DNA of 64,000 bases, from NCBI RefSeq assembly GCF_039544205.1, contig NZ_BAABLF010000007.1:62001-126000 (forward strand), written 5' to 3'. Source of the DNA: Ferrimonas gelatinilytica. GTDB taxonomy: Bacteria > Pseudomonadota > Gammaproteobacteria > Enterobacterales > Shewanellaceae. Of this stretch, positions 35,282 through 44,520 are shown one piece after another. How positions within the stretch are numbered: position 1 is the stretch's first letter; every line of letters begins with the position of its first letter. Under the pieces are notes generated by a model. That model saw only the letters and a program-made list of their open reading frames with translations. It searched no databases and was not told where the DNA came from. Position numbers and translations under genes: made by a program.

Positions 35282-35772
35282 GATCGACTCTCCTTAGTCT
35301 GATGAGGCGGTGTGCCATGCCGGTTTCACTGTCCGATACCCAGGTTTGGGCAAAAGGCAGGGAGTCAGGTACCGCGATGGATAGCACCTCTTCATCGTAT
35401 CCCGGCTGTTAGGTGATACTCAGCCAACAATGTACAAGTTAGTGAATTTAAATCACTTTTGAAATGGTTAATCTCCTACGCTGGCGTGGGTGATGGCGGC
35501 AAGGTCGATGTTCGGGGCTGTCATTGTGGGGCGACTTTCCTCCTGCACCAGACAGGGTGACGACAAATCTCCTCTGATGGGCGGGCCACCCGGAGTGGAT
35601 AGACTGAGGGCATTGCGCGGAAAACTGCTTAGCAGTTGAATAACGGTGGACTCGGGGTCCGTGGGTAGGCTGGCAGGGTGAGTCTGCCCATGGAAGAGCG
35701 GGATCGGTCTTGTCCCGACGTGATCTGAGCGAGCGCCTTTTTCACTTTGGTGGTAAATGCGTTTTCTCAGGT
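35282..35772. other. long intergenic region upstream of the porin-like gene
   Basis: About 490 bases without a convincing gene. An AT-rich stretch around 35430-35470 probably holds the porin-like promoter. No RNA gene or riboswitch is recognisable to me. Confidence 0.4.
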
Positions 35773-35803
35773 GAAAAAAACGCCCCGGGTGGCGGGGCGT
35801 TGA
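35773..35803 (-). terminator. rapA terminator
   Basis: The stem ACGCCCCG / CGGGGCGT with a T run on the minus strand lies about 25 bases past the rapA stop. Confidence 0.85.
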
Positions 35804-35826
35804 AGGGGCTCAATAAATGGACGGGA

Positions 35827-38721
35827 TTACTCTGGCGTCACCACGATGAGCCGGATGGCGTCCAGCTGGATCTGGGCTCTCGCCAGGTGGGAGCGGGCCA
35901 GGTTCATCTGCTCACGCAGGGCATCCAGCTCGGTGTCACGGATGTTGGGATTCACCTGTTTGAGCGCCGTGAGGCGTTCCAGTTCGGCGCCCAACTCTCG
36001 CTCCATGGCCCGTTCGGCGTCGCTGGCCAGGGAGGCCAGCTGCTCGGCCACCTGCTTTTCCGCCGCCGCGATAAGCGGGTGCAGTACGCCTTGGGAGGCG
36101 CTGACCAGCTTGGAGCCGGTATGACGATTGAGCGGGGTGAGCTGGCGGTTGAAGGCATCGAAGTCGATGTTCTGACCCAGGTCCTTGCCGCTCTTGTCCA
36201 TCAACAGACGGATAGGCGTGGGGGGCAGGAAGCGGCCCAGTTGCACCTCCGCCGGCGCGACCGCCTCGGCGATGTAGATCAGTTCCAGAAACAGGGTGCC
36301 TGCTGGCAGGGCCTTGTTCTTCAACAGGGAGACGCCGGTACAGCCGGTATCCGAACTGGTGACCAGATCGATCCCCGCCGCCACCATGGGGTGGGCCGGG
36401 GTGATGAACTGGAAGTCATCCCGGGAGAGGGCCGTTTCCCGGTCAAAGGTGACGGAGACCCCGTCCTCCGGCAGGCCGGGGTAGCTGGGGAACAGCATCT
36501 GTTCGGTGGGGCGCAGGACCACGGCATTCTCGCCACGGTCATCCTGATGGACCCCGATGACATCCCACAGCTTGAGCATGAAGCTGATGAAATCGGTGTC
36601 GTCGTCCGCTTCAGCCAGGGCCGCGACCAGTGCATCGGCAGCCTTGCCGCCGTTGGAGTTGATCTCCAGCAGCCGATCCCGCCCCGCCTCCATCGCGGCC
36701 TTGTGCTCGGCGGCGCGCTCGGCAGTACGGGCGATCAGCCCTTCGAGATCGGTGTTGTTGCCCGCCAGGACCTCGATCACCTCATCACCAAACTCGCTGT
36801 GGATCAGGTGACCGCCCGGGCAGTTGTGCTCGAAGGCATCCATACCGCGATCGAACCACTCAAGCAGTTGTTGCTGGGCGGAGTCTTCGATATAGGGCAC
36901 GTGGATCTGGACGGTTTCGGTCTGGCCGATCCGATCCAGGCGGCCGATCCGCTGCTCCAGCAGGTCCGGGTTCTGAGGCAGATCGAACATCACCAGGTCC
37001 TGGGCGAACTGGAAGTTGCGCCCCTCACTGCCGATCTCGGAGCAGATCAGCACCTGGGCGCCACCCTCCATTTGGGCAAAGTAAGCGGCGGCCTTGTCAC
37101 GCTCCAGGATCGACATCCCCTCGTGGAAGACGCTGGCGGCGATCCCTTCGCGGGTGCGCAAGGCCTCCTCCAGCTGCAGGGCGGTAGCCGCCTGAGAGGC
37201 GATCACCAGCACCTTCTTGCTGCGGTGTGCCTTGAGGAAGGCCATCAACCAGTCGATACGGGGATCAAACTGCCACCAGCTGCCGTTACCGCTCTCACCT
37301 TCGAACTGCTGATACAGCTTCTCCGGGTAGAGATTGTTGATCACCTTCTGTGCCGCCGGTACGGCGGTGGTGCCAAACATGTTGTTGACCTTGATGGCGG
37401 TGGCGTACTGCTTGGGCAGTGCTACCGGGTGGCGATTGAGGCGCCGCTCGGTAAATCCGCTGACGCCAGCCCGGGTGTTGCGGAACAGCATGCGACCGGT
37501 GCCGTGACGATCCAGTAGGTCCCGCAGCAACTTGTCCCGGGTGGCCGTGTCGCCGGCCTGGATCGCCTCAAGCTGGCTGGCCAGGGTGTCGGAGGCCAGC
37601 AACGCGTTCAGCGCATCCAGCTCTTCGTTGTTAAGGGCGCGCTGCTCCAGCAGACCCTCGGCGGCCTGGGCTACGGACTGGTACGCCTGCTCCTCCTTGA
37701 GGAAGGCGTCGTAATCGTAGAAGCGATCCGGGTCCAGCAGGCGCAGGCGGGCGAAGTGGCTCTGGTGGCCAAGCTGGTCAGGCGTGGCGGTGAGCAGGAG
37801 GACGCCGGGCACCTGCTCGGCCAGCCCCTCCACCACCTGGTACGCGCGGGAGGGGGTATCCTCACTCCACTCCAGGTGGTGGGCCTCATCTACCACCATG
37901 AGATCCCAGGGGGCCTCCAGTGCCTGGTCGAAACGGCGCTTCTTGCGCAGCAGGTCCAGGGAGCAGATAACCAGCTGCTCACTCTCGAAAGGATTGTCAC
38001 AGTCCGCCAACGCCTCAACGCAGCGCTCCTCGTCGAACAGGGCGAAGCGCAGGTTGAAGCGCCGCAGCATCTCCACCAGCCACTGGTGCTGAAGGGTTTC
38101 AGGAACGATGATCAGCACCCGCTCGGCACGGCCCGAGAGCAGTTGCTGATGCAGGATATGGCCCGCCTCGATGGTTTTCCCCAGGCCCACCTCGTCCGCC
38201 AGCAACACCCGCGGGGCGTGGCGTCGACCCACTTCATTGGCGATATAGAGCTGGTGGGGGATCAGCCCGGCACGGGGGCCCTGCAGTGCCCGCAGCGGGT
38301 TTTTCTGCATGGCGTGACGCTGCTGCTGACAGAGGAAGCGGGTCACGAACTGCTCCATGCGGTCGATCTGGCCCGCGAACAGGCGATCCTGCGGCTTGTT
38401 GAAGCGGATCTGATGGTCCAGCATCGGCTCGCGGATAAAGGCTTCCTGGCCATCTTCGCTGTGGGTGCCGAAGTAGGTGACCAGCCCGTCGTTCTCTTCC
38501 AGATCGGTGACCACCATCTTCCAGCCTTCGGCGGCGGTGATCTCATCCCCTTTGTTGAAGATGACCCGGGTCAGCGGGGCTTCGTTGATGGAAAATAGGC
38601 GGTTGTCGCCGGTGGCGGGGAACAGCAGGGTGACCATGCGGCCTTCCAATGCCACCACAGTTCCCAGGCCAAGATCCGATTCGGTATCGCTGATCCAGCG
38701 TTGACCCAAAGCAAAGGACAT
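35827..38721 (-). CDS. rapA: RNA polymerase-associated ATPase RapA
   Basis: RapA is a Swi2/Snf2-family ATPase that binds RNA polymerase and helps it recycle. The 964 residues start MSFALGQRWISDTESDLGLG, closely like E. coli RapA, so I set ATG 38721 rather than the longer frame. ADEVGLGKTIEA (Walker A), VVDEAHHLEW (DEAH) and SEIGSEGRNFQF plus RIGRLDRIGQ (motifs V and VI) are all intact. Confidence 0.96.
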   Translation of the reverse strand: MSFALGQRWISDTESDLGLGTVVALEGRMVTLLFPATGDNRLFSINEAPLTRVIFNKGDEITAAEGWKMVVTDLEENDGLVTYFGTHSEDGQEAFIREPMLDHQIRFNKPQDRLFAGQIDRMEQFVTRFLCQQQRHAMQKNPLRALQGPRAGLIPHQLYIANEVGRRHAPRVLLADEVGLGKTIEAGHILHQQLLSGRAERVLIIVPETLQHQWLVEMLRRFNLRFALFDEERCVEALADCDNPFESEQLVICSLDLLRKKRRFDQALEAPWDLMVVDEAHHLEWSEDTPSRAYQVVEGLAEQVPGVLLLTATPDQLGHQSHFARLRLLDPDRFYDYDAFLKEEQAYQSVAQAAEGLLEQRALNNEELDALNALLASDTLASQLEAIQAGDTATRDKLLRDLLDRHGTGRMLFRNTRAGVSGFTERRLNRHPVALPKQYATAIKVNNMFGTTAVPAAQKVINNLYPEKLYQQFEGESGNGSWWQFDPRIDWLMAFLKAHRSKKVLVIASQAATALQLEEALRTREGIAASVFHEGMSILERDKAAAYFAQMEGGAQVLICSEIGSEGRNFQFAQDLVMFDLPQNPDLLEQRIGRLDRIGQTETVQIHVPYIEDSAQQQLLEWFDRGMDAFEHNCPGGHLIHSEFGDEVIEVLAGNNTDLEGLIARTAERAAEHKAAMEAGRDRLLEINSNGGKAADALVAALAEADDDTDFISFMLKLWDVIGVHQDDRGENAVVLRPTEQMLFPSYPGLPEDGVSVTFDRETALSRDDFQFITPAHPMVAAGIDLVTSSDTGCTGVSLLKNKALPAGTLFLELIYIAEAVAPAEVQLGRFLPPTPIRLLMDKSGKDLGQNIDFDAFNRQLTPLNRHTGSKLVSASQGVLHPLIAAAEKQVAEQLASLASDAERAMERELGAELERLTALKQVNPNIRDTELDALREQMNLARSHLARAQIQLDAIRLIVVTPE

Positions 38722-38937
38722 AGGTTGAACGACTCCTGAAATGAGGCTCTTAGGGCGGAAAAAGGCGCGTATCTTACAGCAATTTAGCCCGGTGGACACC
38801 CGTGCGATCGGTGCTGGTCAAAGCCTGTTCAATCTGTCATGTTAGGACTGCGAGGGGCGAAATTTGCCGCCCTTAATCCGGCGACAAAGGCCGCCCCGCA
38901 CGACGTTTTCTAAAGGTCAAAGCATAGCGGAGGTGCC

Positions 38938-40329
38938 ATGGTCCAGGCGGAGAAAAAACTGTTCGTGCTCGATACCAATGTGTTGCTGCATGAACCCCTC
39001 GCCATCTATTCATTTGACGAGCACGACGTGGTGGTCCCCATGACCGTGTTGGAGGAGTTGGACCAGATCAAAGACCGCAAAAAGGATGTTGCCCGCGATG
39101 CCCGGGTGGCGATCCGGGCCCTCGAGGATGCGGTTGGCAGTGCATCGCCGGAACAACTGCTCGCCGGTGTCCCCCTGGTTGGGGTGGAGGCGGAGCAGCG
39201 AGCCGGCACCCTGGCGATCTTCCCGGATCACCAGGTATCTTTCCCCGACATGGTGGCCCTGCCGGGCAACCACAACGACAACGACATCATCAATTCCGCG
39301 CTTTACCTCCAGCAGACCCACAAAGACAAGGCCGTCGTGCTGGTCACCAAAGACATCAACATGAGGATCAAGGCCAAGGGCGCCGGGTTGCGTCATGTGG
39401 AGGACTACCGCAGCGATCAACTGGTGGACGACATCCGCTATCTGGCGACGGGTTTTACTCGCCTCGATGGGGATTTTTGGCAGCGGGTCGGTGATGTCCG
39501 CTCCTACCAGCAGGGGCGATACACCGAGCATACCCTGCCCCGAAGTGCCCTGGGCGAAGAGCCCCTCTACCTGAACCAGTACCTTGTCGACGATGGCAAG
39601 GAGTTCTGCGCCCAGGTTCGGGAGATCAACGATGAAACCTTGGTGCTGAGGGACCTGGGTCGTGAGCGGTTGATGCATTACCACGCCTGGGGGATCTCAC
39701 CCAAGAACATCTACCAGGGGATGGCGCTGCAGGCGCTGATGGACCCGGATATCGACCTGGTGATCCTCACCGGCCCTGCGGGTTCCGGGAAAACGCTGCT
39801 GGCACTGGCGGCGGCGCTGGAGCAGGTGGTGGAGCAGCGCCGCTACGACCGGGTTCTGGTGACGCGGAACACCCCGGAAATTGCCGAGTCCATCGGCTTC
39901 CTGCCCGGTACCGAGGAGGAGAAGATGATGCCCTGGCTGGCGGCGGTGACCGATACCCTCGAGGTGCTGCACAAGCATGACGAGTCCCCCAGTTCCAGCC
40001 TGCAGTACATCATGGATAAGGCCAATATCCAGTTCAAGTCAGTGAACTTCATGCGTGGCCGCTCCATCCAGAACAGCTTTGTGCTGCTGGATGAGTGTCA
40101 GAACCTTACCCCTTCCCAGGTCAAGACCATCCTGACCCGCATGGGGGAAGGGACTAAGTTGGTTTGTTCCGGTAACCTGGCGCAGATCGACTCCAACTAC
40201 CTGACGGCGGTGACATCGGGGCTGACCTATCTGGTGGAGCGCTTCAAGATGTTCGAAGGCAGCAGTAACGTCTACCTCAACGGTGTGGTTCGCTCGCGCC
40301 TGGCCTCCTTCGCCGAAGAAAATCTCTGA
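38938..40329 (+). CDS. PhoH-family ATPase with PIN domain
   Basis: This 463-residue protein has an N-terminal PIN nuclease-like domain (FVLDTNVLLHEP with the metal aspartate, then PMTVLEELDQIKDR) and a C-terminal PhoH ATPase (ILTGPAGSGKTLLALAAALE, then LLDECQNLTPSQVKTILTR). This is the PhoH2/YlaK arrangement, linked to RNA helicase and RNase activity. A terminator-like stem at 40344-40384 follows. Confidence 0.9.
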   Translation: MVQAEKKLFVLDTNVLLHEPLAIYSFDEHDVVVPMTVLEELDQIKDRKKDVARDARVAIRALEDAVGSASPEQLLAGVPLVGVEAEQRAGTLAIFPDHQVSFPDMVALPGNHNDNDIINSALYLQQTHKDKAVVLVTKDINMRIKAKGAGLRHVEDYRSDQLVDDIRYLATGFTRLDGDFWQRVGDVRSYQQGRYTEHTLPRSALGEEPLYLNQYLVDDGKEFCAQVREINDETLVLRDLGRERLMHYHAWGISPKNIYQGMALQALMDPDIDLVILTGPAGSGKTLLALAAALEQVVEQRRYDRVLVTRNTPEIAESIGFLPGTEEEKMMPWLAAVTDTLEVLHKHDESPSSSLQYIMDKANIQFKSVNFMRGRSIQNSFVLLDECQNLTPSQVKTILTRMGEGTKLVCSGNLAQIDSNYLTAVTSGLTYLVERFKMFEGSSNVYLNGVVRSRLASFAEENL

Positions 40330-40343
40330 CCAACGGGGATCGC

Positions 40344-40384
40344 AAAGGGCGGCAACGGGCTTATCGTCCGCTGCCGCCTTTTTG
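40344..40384 (+). terminator. terminator after the PhoH-like gene
   Basis: GGCGGCA / TGCCGCC arms around an internal hairpin with a T run, 15-55 bases past the stop. The loop is long, so efficiency is uncertain. Confidence 0.6.
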
Positions 40385-40429
40385 ATACACTGCTTGCCGG
40401 AGTCTGATAATTACCGGTGATCCCTGAGC

Positions 40430-43400
40430 GTGAAGCTGCCCATTCTGCGTCGTTATAACAAGGCCGTTTTCTATACCTATCTCGGCGTGGTGCTGCTGTC
40501 GCTGCTGGTGGTGTGGCTGGTCTACAGTGGCGAGAAGCGCCAGCTGCTGGCTCAGAAGGTGGCGGACATCGATCGCCACAGCCAGCAGATCGAGATGCTG
40601 TTGGACGCCAGTATTCGTGCCCTGGAGTCCCTGCGGGACTTCGCCGCCACCAACATGACCGTTGGGGCGATGGGGCACATTGAGCGCCTGCCGGACATCA
40701 CCCGGTTTGACGAGTCCGGGAACTACTTCGCCCTGGAAACTCCCTACAAGGAGGTGGGCCTCAGCGATGATGGCATGGGGCGGATCACCGGTTACGGCCA
40801 GTTGGAGGGGCGCTCCGAGCGCTTCTACCGCGAGCTGGACATGCTCTACCAGATGTCGATCTCCTTCCCGGTGGCCAAGCGGATGGCACCCAAGGCGTCG
40901 CAGATCTACTACATCTCGGAAAAGCGGATGATGTCGGTGTTTCCCTGGCCGGACAGCGACGACAACTTCAATCGCCGCATCCTCAACTCACCGCTGTTCA
41001 AACACGCGCGGCCGGAAAACAACCCCTTCCGCCAGCTGTTCTGGACCGAAGTGCGCCGCAATGCCGCTGGGGAGTTGATCACCACCCTGGGCCTGCCGGT
41101 CTACCTGGCGGATGAGTTCATGGGGTCGGTGTTTTTGGACCTGGAGCTGGCGATGCTCTCCCAGCAGATCCAGCGCTACTTCGAAGTGAAGGGAACGGTG
41201 CTACTGCTGGATGAGGAGAACAACATCCTCACCTATCCGAGAATGCACCTCGAGGGGCTGCCCCGCACCTTCCAGCTGAGCCAGAAGATCCCCAACGCCC
41301 TGCATAACGTGCCAGCCCAGCAGATCCTTGAAGCCACGGAGGGGGCGCTGATCGCGGACCACTATGTCCGAACCGTGGTGCTGGAAAATGCCCCCTGGCG
41401 GCTGCTCTATATCCAGTCGGAGGCGGAGTTGGTGGATGATCTCTGGGACAAACTTGAGATCACTTTCCTGATGGTGGTGATGGCCCTGTCGGTGCTGGTC
41501 ACCGTGGTGCACTACCTCACCCGCCGGGCCTTTGTGGGCCCCGCCGCCCGCCTGCTGCGCCATCTGGAAGCCAGCGCCCAGCACCCGCAGCCGCCGCCAA
41601 AAAACCTGCAGCCCGGCTGGGAAAGCTGGTTCGAGCTGATCTCCCGGACCTTCGAGGAGAACCAGCAGTACACCCGCCACCTGTCGGAGCAGAATCGACG
41701 CCTGGATGCCTTGGTGGCCAAGCGCACCGAGCGCCTGCGCCAGGCCAATGAGCGGCGGGAGCGGGATTTCTCCCTGATGCGAAGCCTGATCGACGCCATT
41801 CCCGAGGCGATCGTGTTCAAGGATACCCAAGGGCGTTACCTGGGCTGTAACAAGGCGGCGGAACGCCTGCTGGGCCACAGCGAGTCGGAGATCATCGGCA
41901 ACGCTGTGACTGAGCTGGATCCCTCCCCAAGGGCAGCGCGGGTGGCCGAGGAGGATGCCCGGGTGCTGGCGGCCCGGACCCCGGAGCGCTTCCGTGAGCG
42001 GGTCCGCGTCGATGGCAAGTCACTGCTGCTCGACTCCCTCAGCCTGCCGTTCTATAACCGCCGGGGCGAGTTGCTGGGTTTGATCTCCGTGTCCCGAGAT
42101 ATCACTCGGGAGTCGGAGCAGCAGGAGCAGATCAAGCGCTCCGAAGAGCGTTACCACCTGGCCATGGACGCGGTGGAGGATGGTCTCTGGGACTGGTACC
42201 TGGACTCCAACCAGCTGATCTGTAACCCCGCCTATTACACCATGTTGGGCTACCAGCCGGACGAGTTCCCGCTGCTGATTGAAACCTATTACGCCTTGAT
42301 GCACCCGGATGACCGGGAGCGGGTGGAGCGCTACATCGATCGCTACCTGGACCAGCCTGAGCAGGCTATGGCCATCGAGTTCCGGCTGCGGGGCAAGGGG
42401 GGCGAGTACCACTGGATCCTATCTCGGGGCCGGGCGGTGGAGTTTGACGATCTCGGCGAGCCGCTGCGCCTGCTGGGAACCCACAAGGACATCAGCAAGC
42501 AGAAAGAGAACGAGGTGGCGCTGCTGGAGGCCAAGCAGGACGCGGAGCTGGCCAACCGCACCAAGAGTGAGTTCCTGGCCAACATGAGCCACGAGATCCG
42601 TACCCCCATGAACGCGGTGCTGGGGATGCTGCAGCTGACCCTGCGTACCGAGCTGGATCAGCGTCAGGCGGATTACATCGACAAGGCACGCATGAGTGCG
42701 GAATCGCTGCTGCGGATCATCAATGACATCCTCGACTTCTCCAAGATCGAAGCGGGCAAGCTGGAACTGGAGCAAACCGAGTTTGCCCTCGACACTGTGT
42801 TGGAGCATGTGCTGTCGATGAACGCCATCAAGGCCCAGGAGAAGGGGATCGAGCTGCTGCTCTATGCGCCCATCTCTGCCGGACTGCACCTGCTGGGCGA
42901 TCCGCTGCGGCTGGGCCAGGTGCTGGTTAACCTGCTCTCCAATGCGGTCAAGTTTACCGATGCCGGCGAGGTGGAGCTGGGCTGCGAGGAGCTGCGGGAC
43001 AGGGATGATCGCATCACCCTCAAGTTCTGGGTTCGGGATACCGGGATCGGGATCAGTCCTGCCCAGCAGGTCTCCCTGTTCGACGCCTTCAGCCAGGCTG
43101 ACGGCTCCACCACCCGCCAGTTTGGCGGTACCGGGCTTGGCCTTTCCATCTCCAAGCACCTGGTGGCGATGATGGGCGGTGATATCGAGGTGGAGAGTCT
43201 GCCCGGCGAGGGTACCACCTTCAGCTTTACCATCGATGCCCAGAAGGTGGCGGCGCCCAGGCAGATCCTGCCGGTCCTGCCGGAGGCGATCAGCGGCCTG
43301 ACTGCCCTGGTAGTGGATGACAACCACAGTGCCCTGCAGATCTACGCCACCTTCCTGCGTGATTTCCATTTCCGGGTCGAGACCGTCGACAGTGGAAAGG

Positions 43401-44104
43401 CGGCGCTTAAAGCGCTGGAGCAGCTGCAGCCAGATCTGCTGTTACTGGACTGGATGATGCCGGGAATGGATGGACTTGCGGTGGTGGACGAGCTGGATCG
43501 GCGTTTGGCCAACGGCACCCTGAGCAAGCGGCCGCAGATCATCATGATGACCGCCTATACCGGTCAGCCGGTGCAGGAGCAGGTGGAAGCGGGCCGGGTG
43601 GAAGCGCTGCTGCAGAAGCCGTTCAAGGCCTCCGCGCTCTTTGATGAGGTGATCTCCGCCTTTTCAAGCGGCGAAGCGCCGATGGCCCCTGCCGCAGTGT
43701 CTGCCGGCGAGGAGGCGGGCAGCGAGGCGGCGCAGATCCTGCTGGTGGAGGACAACCTCATTAACCAGCAGGTGGCCACCGAGTTGCTCAGCAGTGCCGG
43801 TTACCAGGTGACTGTGGTGGGTAATGGCCAGGAAGCGGTGGATCTGCTGGCCCACACCGAGGTGGACCTGGTGTTGATGGATATCCAGATGCCGGTAATG
43901 GATGGATTGGAGGCGACCCGCACCCTGCGCAAGGCCGGTTTCCGCCGCCCCATCATCGCCATGACCGCCCACGCCATGAGTGGTGACCGGGAGAAGAGCC
44001 TGGCGGCGGGCATGAATGACCACATCACCAAGCCCATCGTCCTGACCCAGCTTTTTGACACGGTCAAACACTGGCTCAATGCCGAGCAGAGTTCCGCATC
44101 ATGA
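40430..44104 (+). CDS. hybrid sensor histidine kinase with two receiver domains
   Basis: This 1224-residue membrane kinase starts at GTG 40430. A transmembrane helix at about residues 15-35, a large periplasmic Cache-like sensor and a second helix near 340-360 are followed by a linker and two PAS domains (about 450-570 and 575-700). HisKA is FLANMSHEIRTP with phospho-acceptor H721. HATPase has the DTGIGI and GGTGLGLSISKHL boxes. Receiver domains carry D1007 (LLLDWMMPG) and D1151 (LVLMDIQMPV). No HPt domain or dedicated response regulator is nearby, so a separate phosphotransfer protein is needed. It overlaps the next gene by 4 bases. Confidence 0.92.
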   Translation: MKLPILRRYNKAVFYTYLGVVLLSLLVVWLVYSGEKRQLLAQKVADIDRHSQQIEMLLDASIRALESLRDFAATNMTVGAMGHIERLPDITRFDESGNYFALETPYKEVGLSDDGMGRITGYGQLEGRSERFYRELDMLYQMSISFPVAKRMAPKASQIYYISEKRMMSVFPWPDSDDNFNRRILNSPLFKHARPENNPFRQLFWTEVRRNAAGELITTLGLPVYLADEFMGSVFLDLELAMLSQQIQRYFEVKGTVLLLDEENNILTYPRMHLEGLPRTFQLSQKIPNALHNVPAQQILEATEGALIADHYVRTVVLENAPWRLLYIQSEAELVDDLWDKLEITFLMVVMALSVLVTVVHYLTRRAFVGPAARLLRHLEASAQHPQPPPKNLQPGWESWFELISRTFEENQQYTRHLSEQNRRLDALVAKRTERLRQANERRERDFSLMRSLIDAIPEAIVFKDTQGRYLGCNKAAERLLGHSESEIIGNAVTELDPSPRAARVAEEDARVLAARTPERFRERVRVDGKSLLLDSLSLPFYNRRGELLGLISVSRDITRESEQQEQIKRSEERYHLAMDAVEDGLWDWYLDSNQLICNPAYYTMLGYQPDEFPLLIETYYALMHPDDRERVERYIDRYLDQPEQAMAIEFRLRGKGGEYHWILSRGRAVEFDDLGEPLRLLGTHKDISKQKENEVALLEAKQDAELANRTKSEFLANMSHEIRTPMNAVLGMLQLTLRTELDQRQADYIDKARMSAESLLRIINDILDFSKIEAGKLELEQTEFALDTVLEHVLSMNAIKAQEKGIELLLYAPISAGLHLLGDPLRLGQVLVNLLSNAVKFTDAGEVELGCEELRDRDDRITLKFWVRDTGIGISPAQQVSLFDAFSQADGSTTRQFGGTGLGLSISKHLVAMMGGDIEVESLPGEGTTFSFTIDAQKVAAPRQILPVLPEAISGLTALVVDDNHSALQIYATFLRDFHFRVETVDSGKAALKALEQLQPDLLLLDWMMPGMDGLAVVDELDRRLANGTLSKRPQIIMMTAYTGQPVQEQVEAGRVEALLQKPFKASALFDEVISAFSSGEAPMAPAAVSAGEEAGSEAAQILLVEDNLINQQVATELLSSAGYQVTVVGNGQEAVDLLAHTEVDLVLMDIQMPVMDGLEATRTLRKAGFRRPIIAMTAHAMSGDREKSLAAGMNDHITKPIVLTQLFDTVKHWLNAEQSSAS

Positions 44105-44520
44105 GTGTACAGCCACCGAGCTCCCCCCCGAGTCATCCGACCAAGCTGGTGACAGGTCCGCTGCGCTACCTGCTAATGGGGCTCGGTTGCCTGGCGGTGG
44201 CCCTCGGGACCCTGGGGGTGTTCCTGCCCTTGGTGCCCACGGTGCCCTTCCTGCTGCTGGCAACCTTCTGCTTCAGCCGCACGTCGGCACGGATGCAGCT
44301 GTGGCTGTTCAACAACCGTCTGCTTGGGCCCTACCTGAGAAACTACCTGCAGCGCAAAGGGCTGACCCGAAAACAGCTGCTCTCCTCCCTCATCAGCCTC
44401 TGGATTGGCATGGCTATCGCCATCGTCATCGCCCCCATTCTGTGGGTGAAGGGGCTGCTGCTCTTCATTGCGCTGTGCGTCACCATTCACCTGATAAGGA
44501 TGAAGCGGATCCCCGCCTGA
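44101..44520 (+). CDS. DUF454 (YbaN-family) membrane protein, copy 1
   Basis: This 139-residue protein has helices LLMGLGCLAVALGTLGVFLPL and TVPFLLLATFCFSR and the typical LLGPYLRNYLQRKGLTRKQ segment. The family function is not settled. The ATGA overlap with the kinase gene indicates coupling. Its 3' three quarters are crossed on the other strand by the extended hutW-hutX frame. A second copy lies at 46761-47204. Confidence 0.85.
   Translation: MSVQPPSSPPSHPTKLVTGPLRYLLMGLGCLAVALGTLGVFLPLVPTVPFLLLATFCFSRTSARMQLWLFNNRLLGPYLRNYLQRKGLTRKQLLSSLISLWIGMAIAIVIAPILWVKGLLLFIALCVTIHLIRMKRIPA

Noticed and set aside
35710..37518. 602-codon plus-strand frame opposite rapA
   Set aside because: rapA is full length and conserved on the other strand.
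44173..44520. hutW-hutX frame antisense to DUF454 as a real coding end
   Set aside because: The plus-strand DUF454 gene has a clear family match and the antisense part looks like Gln/His-rich shadow sequence; I kept the coordinates but treat this end as doubtful.
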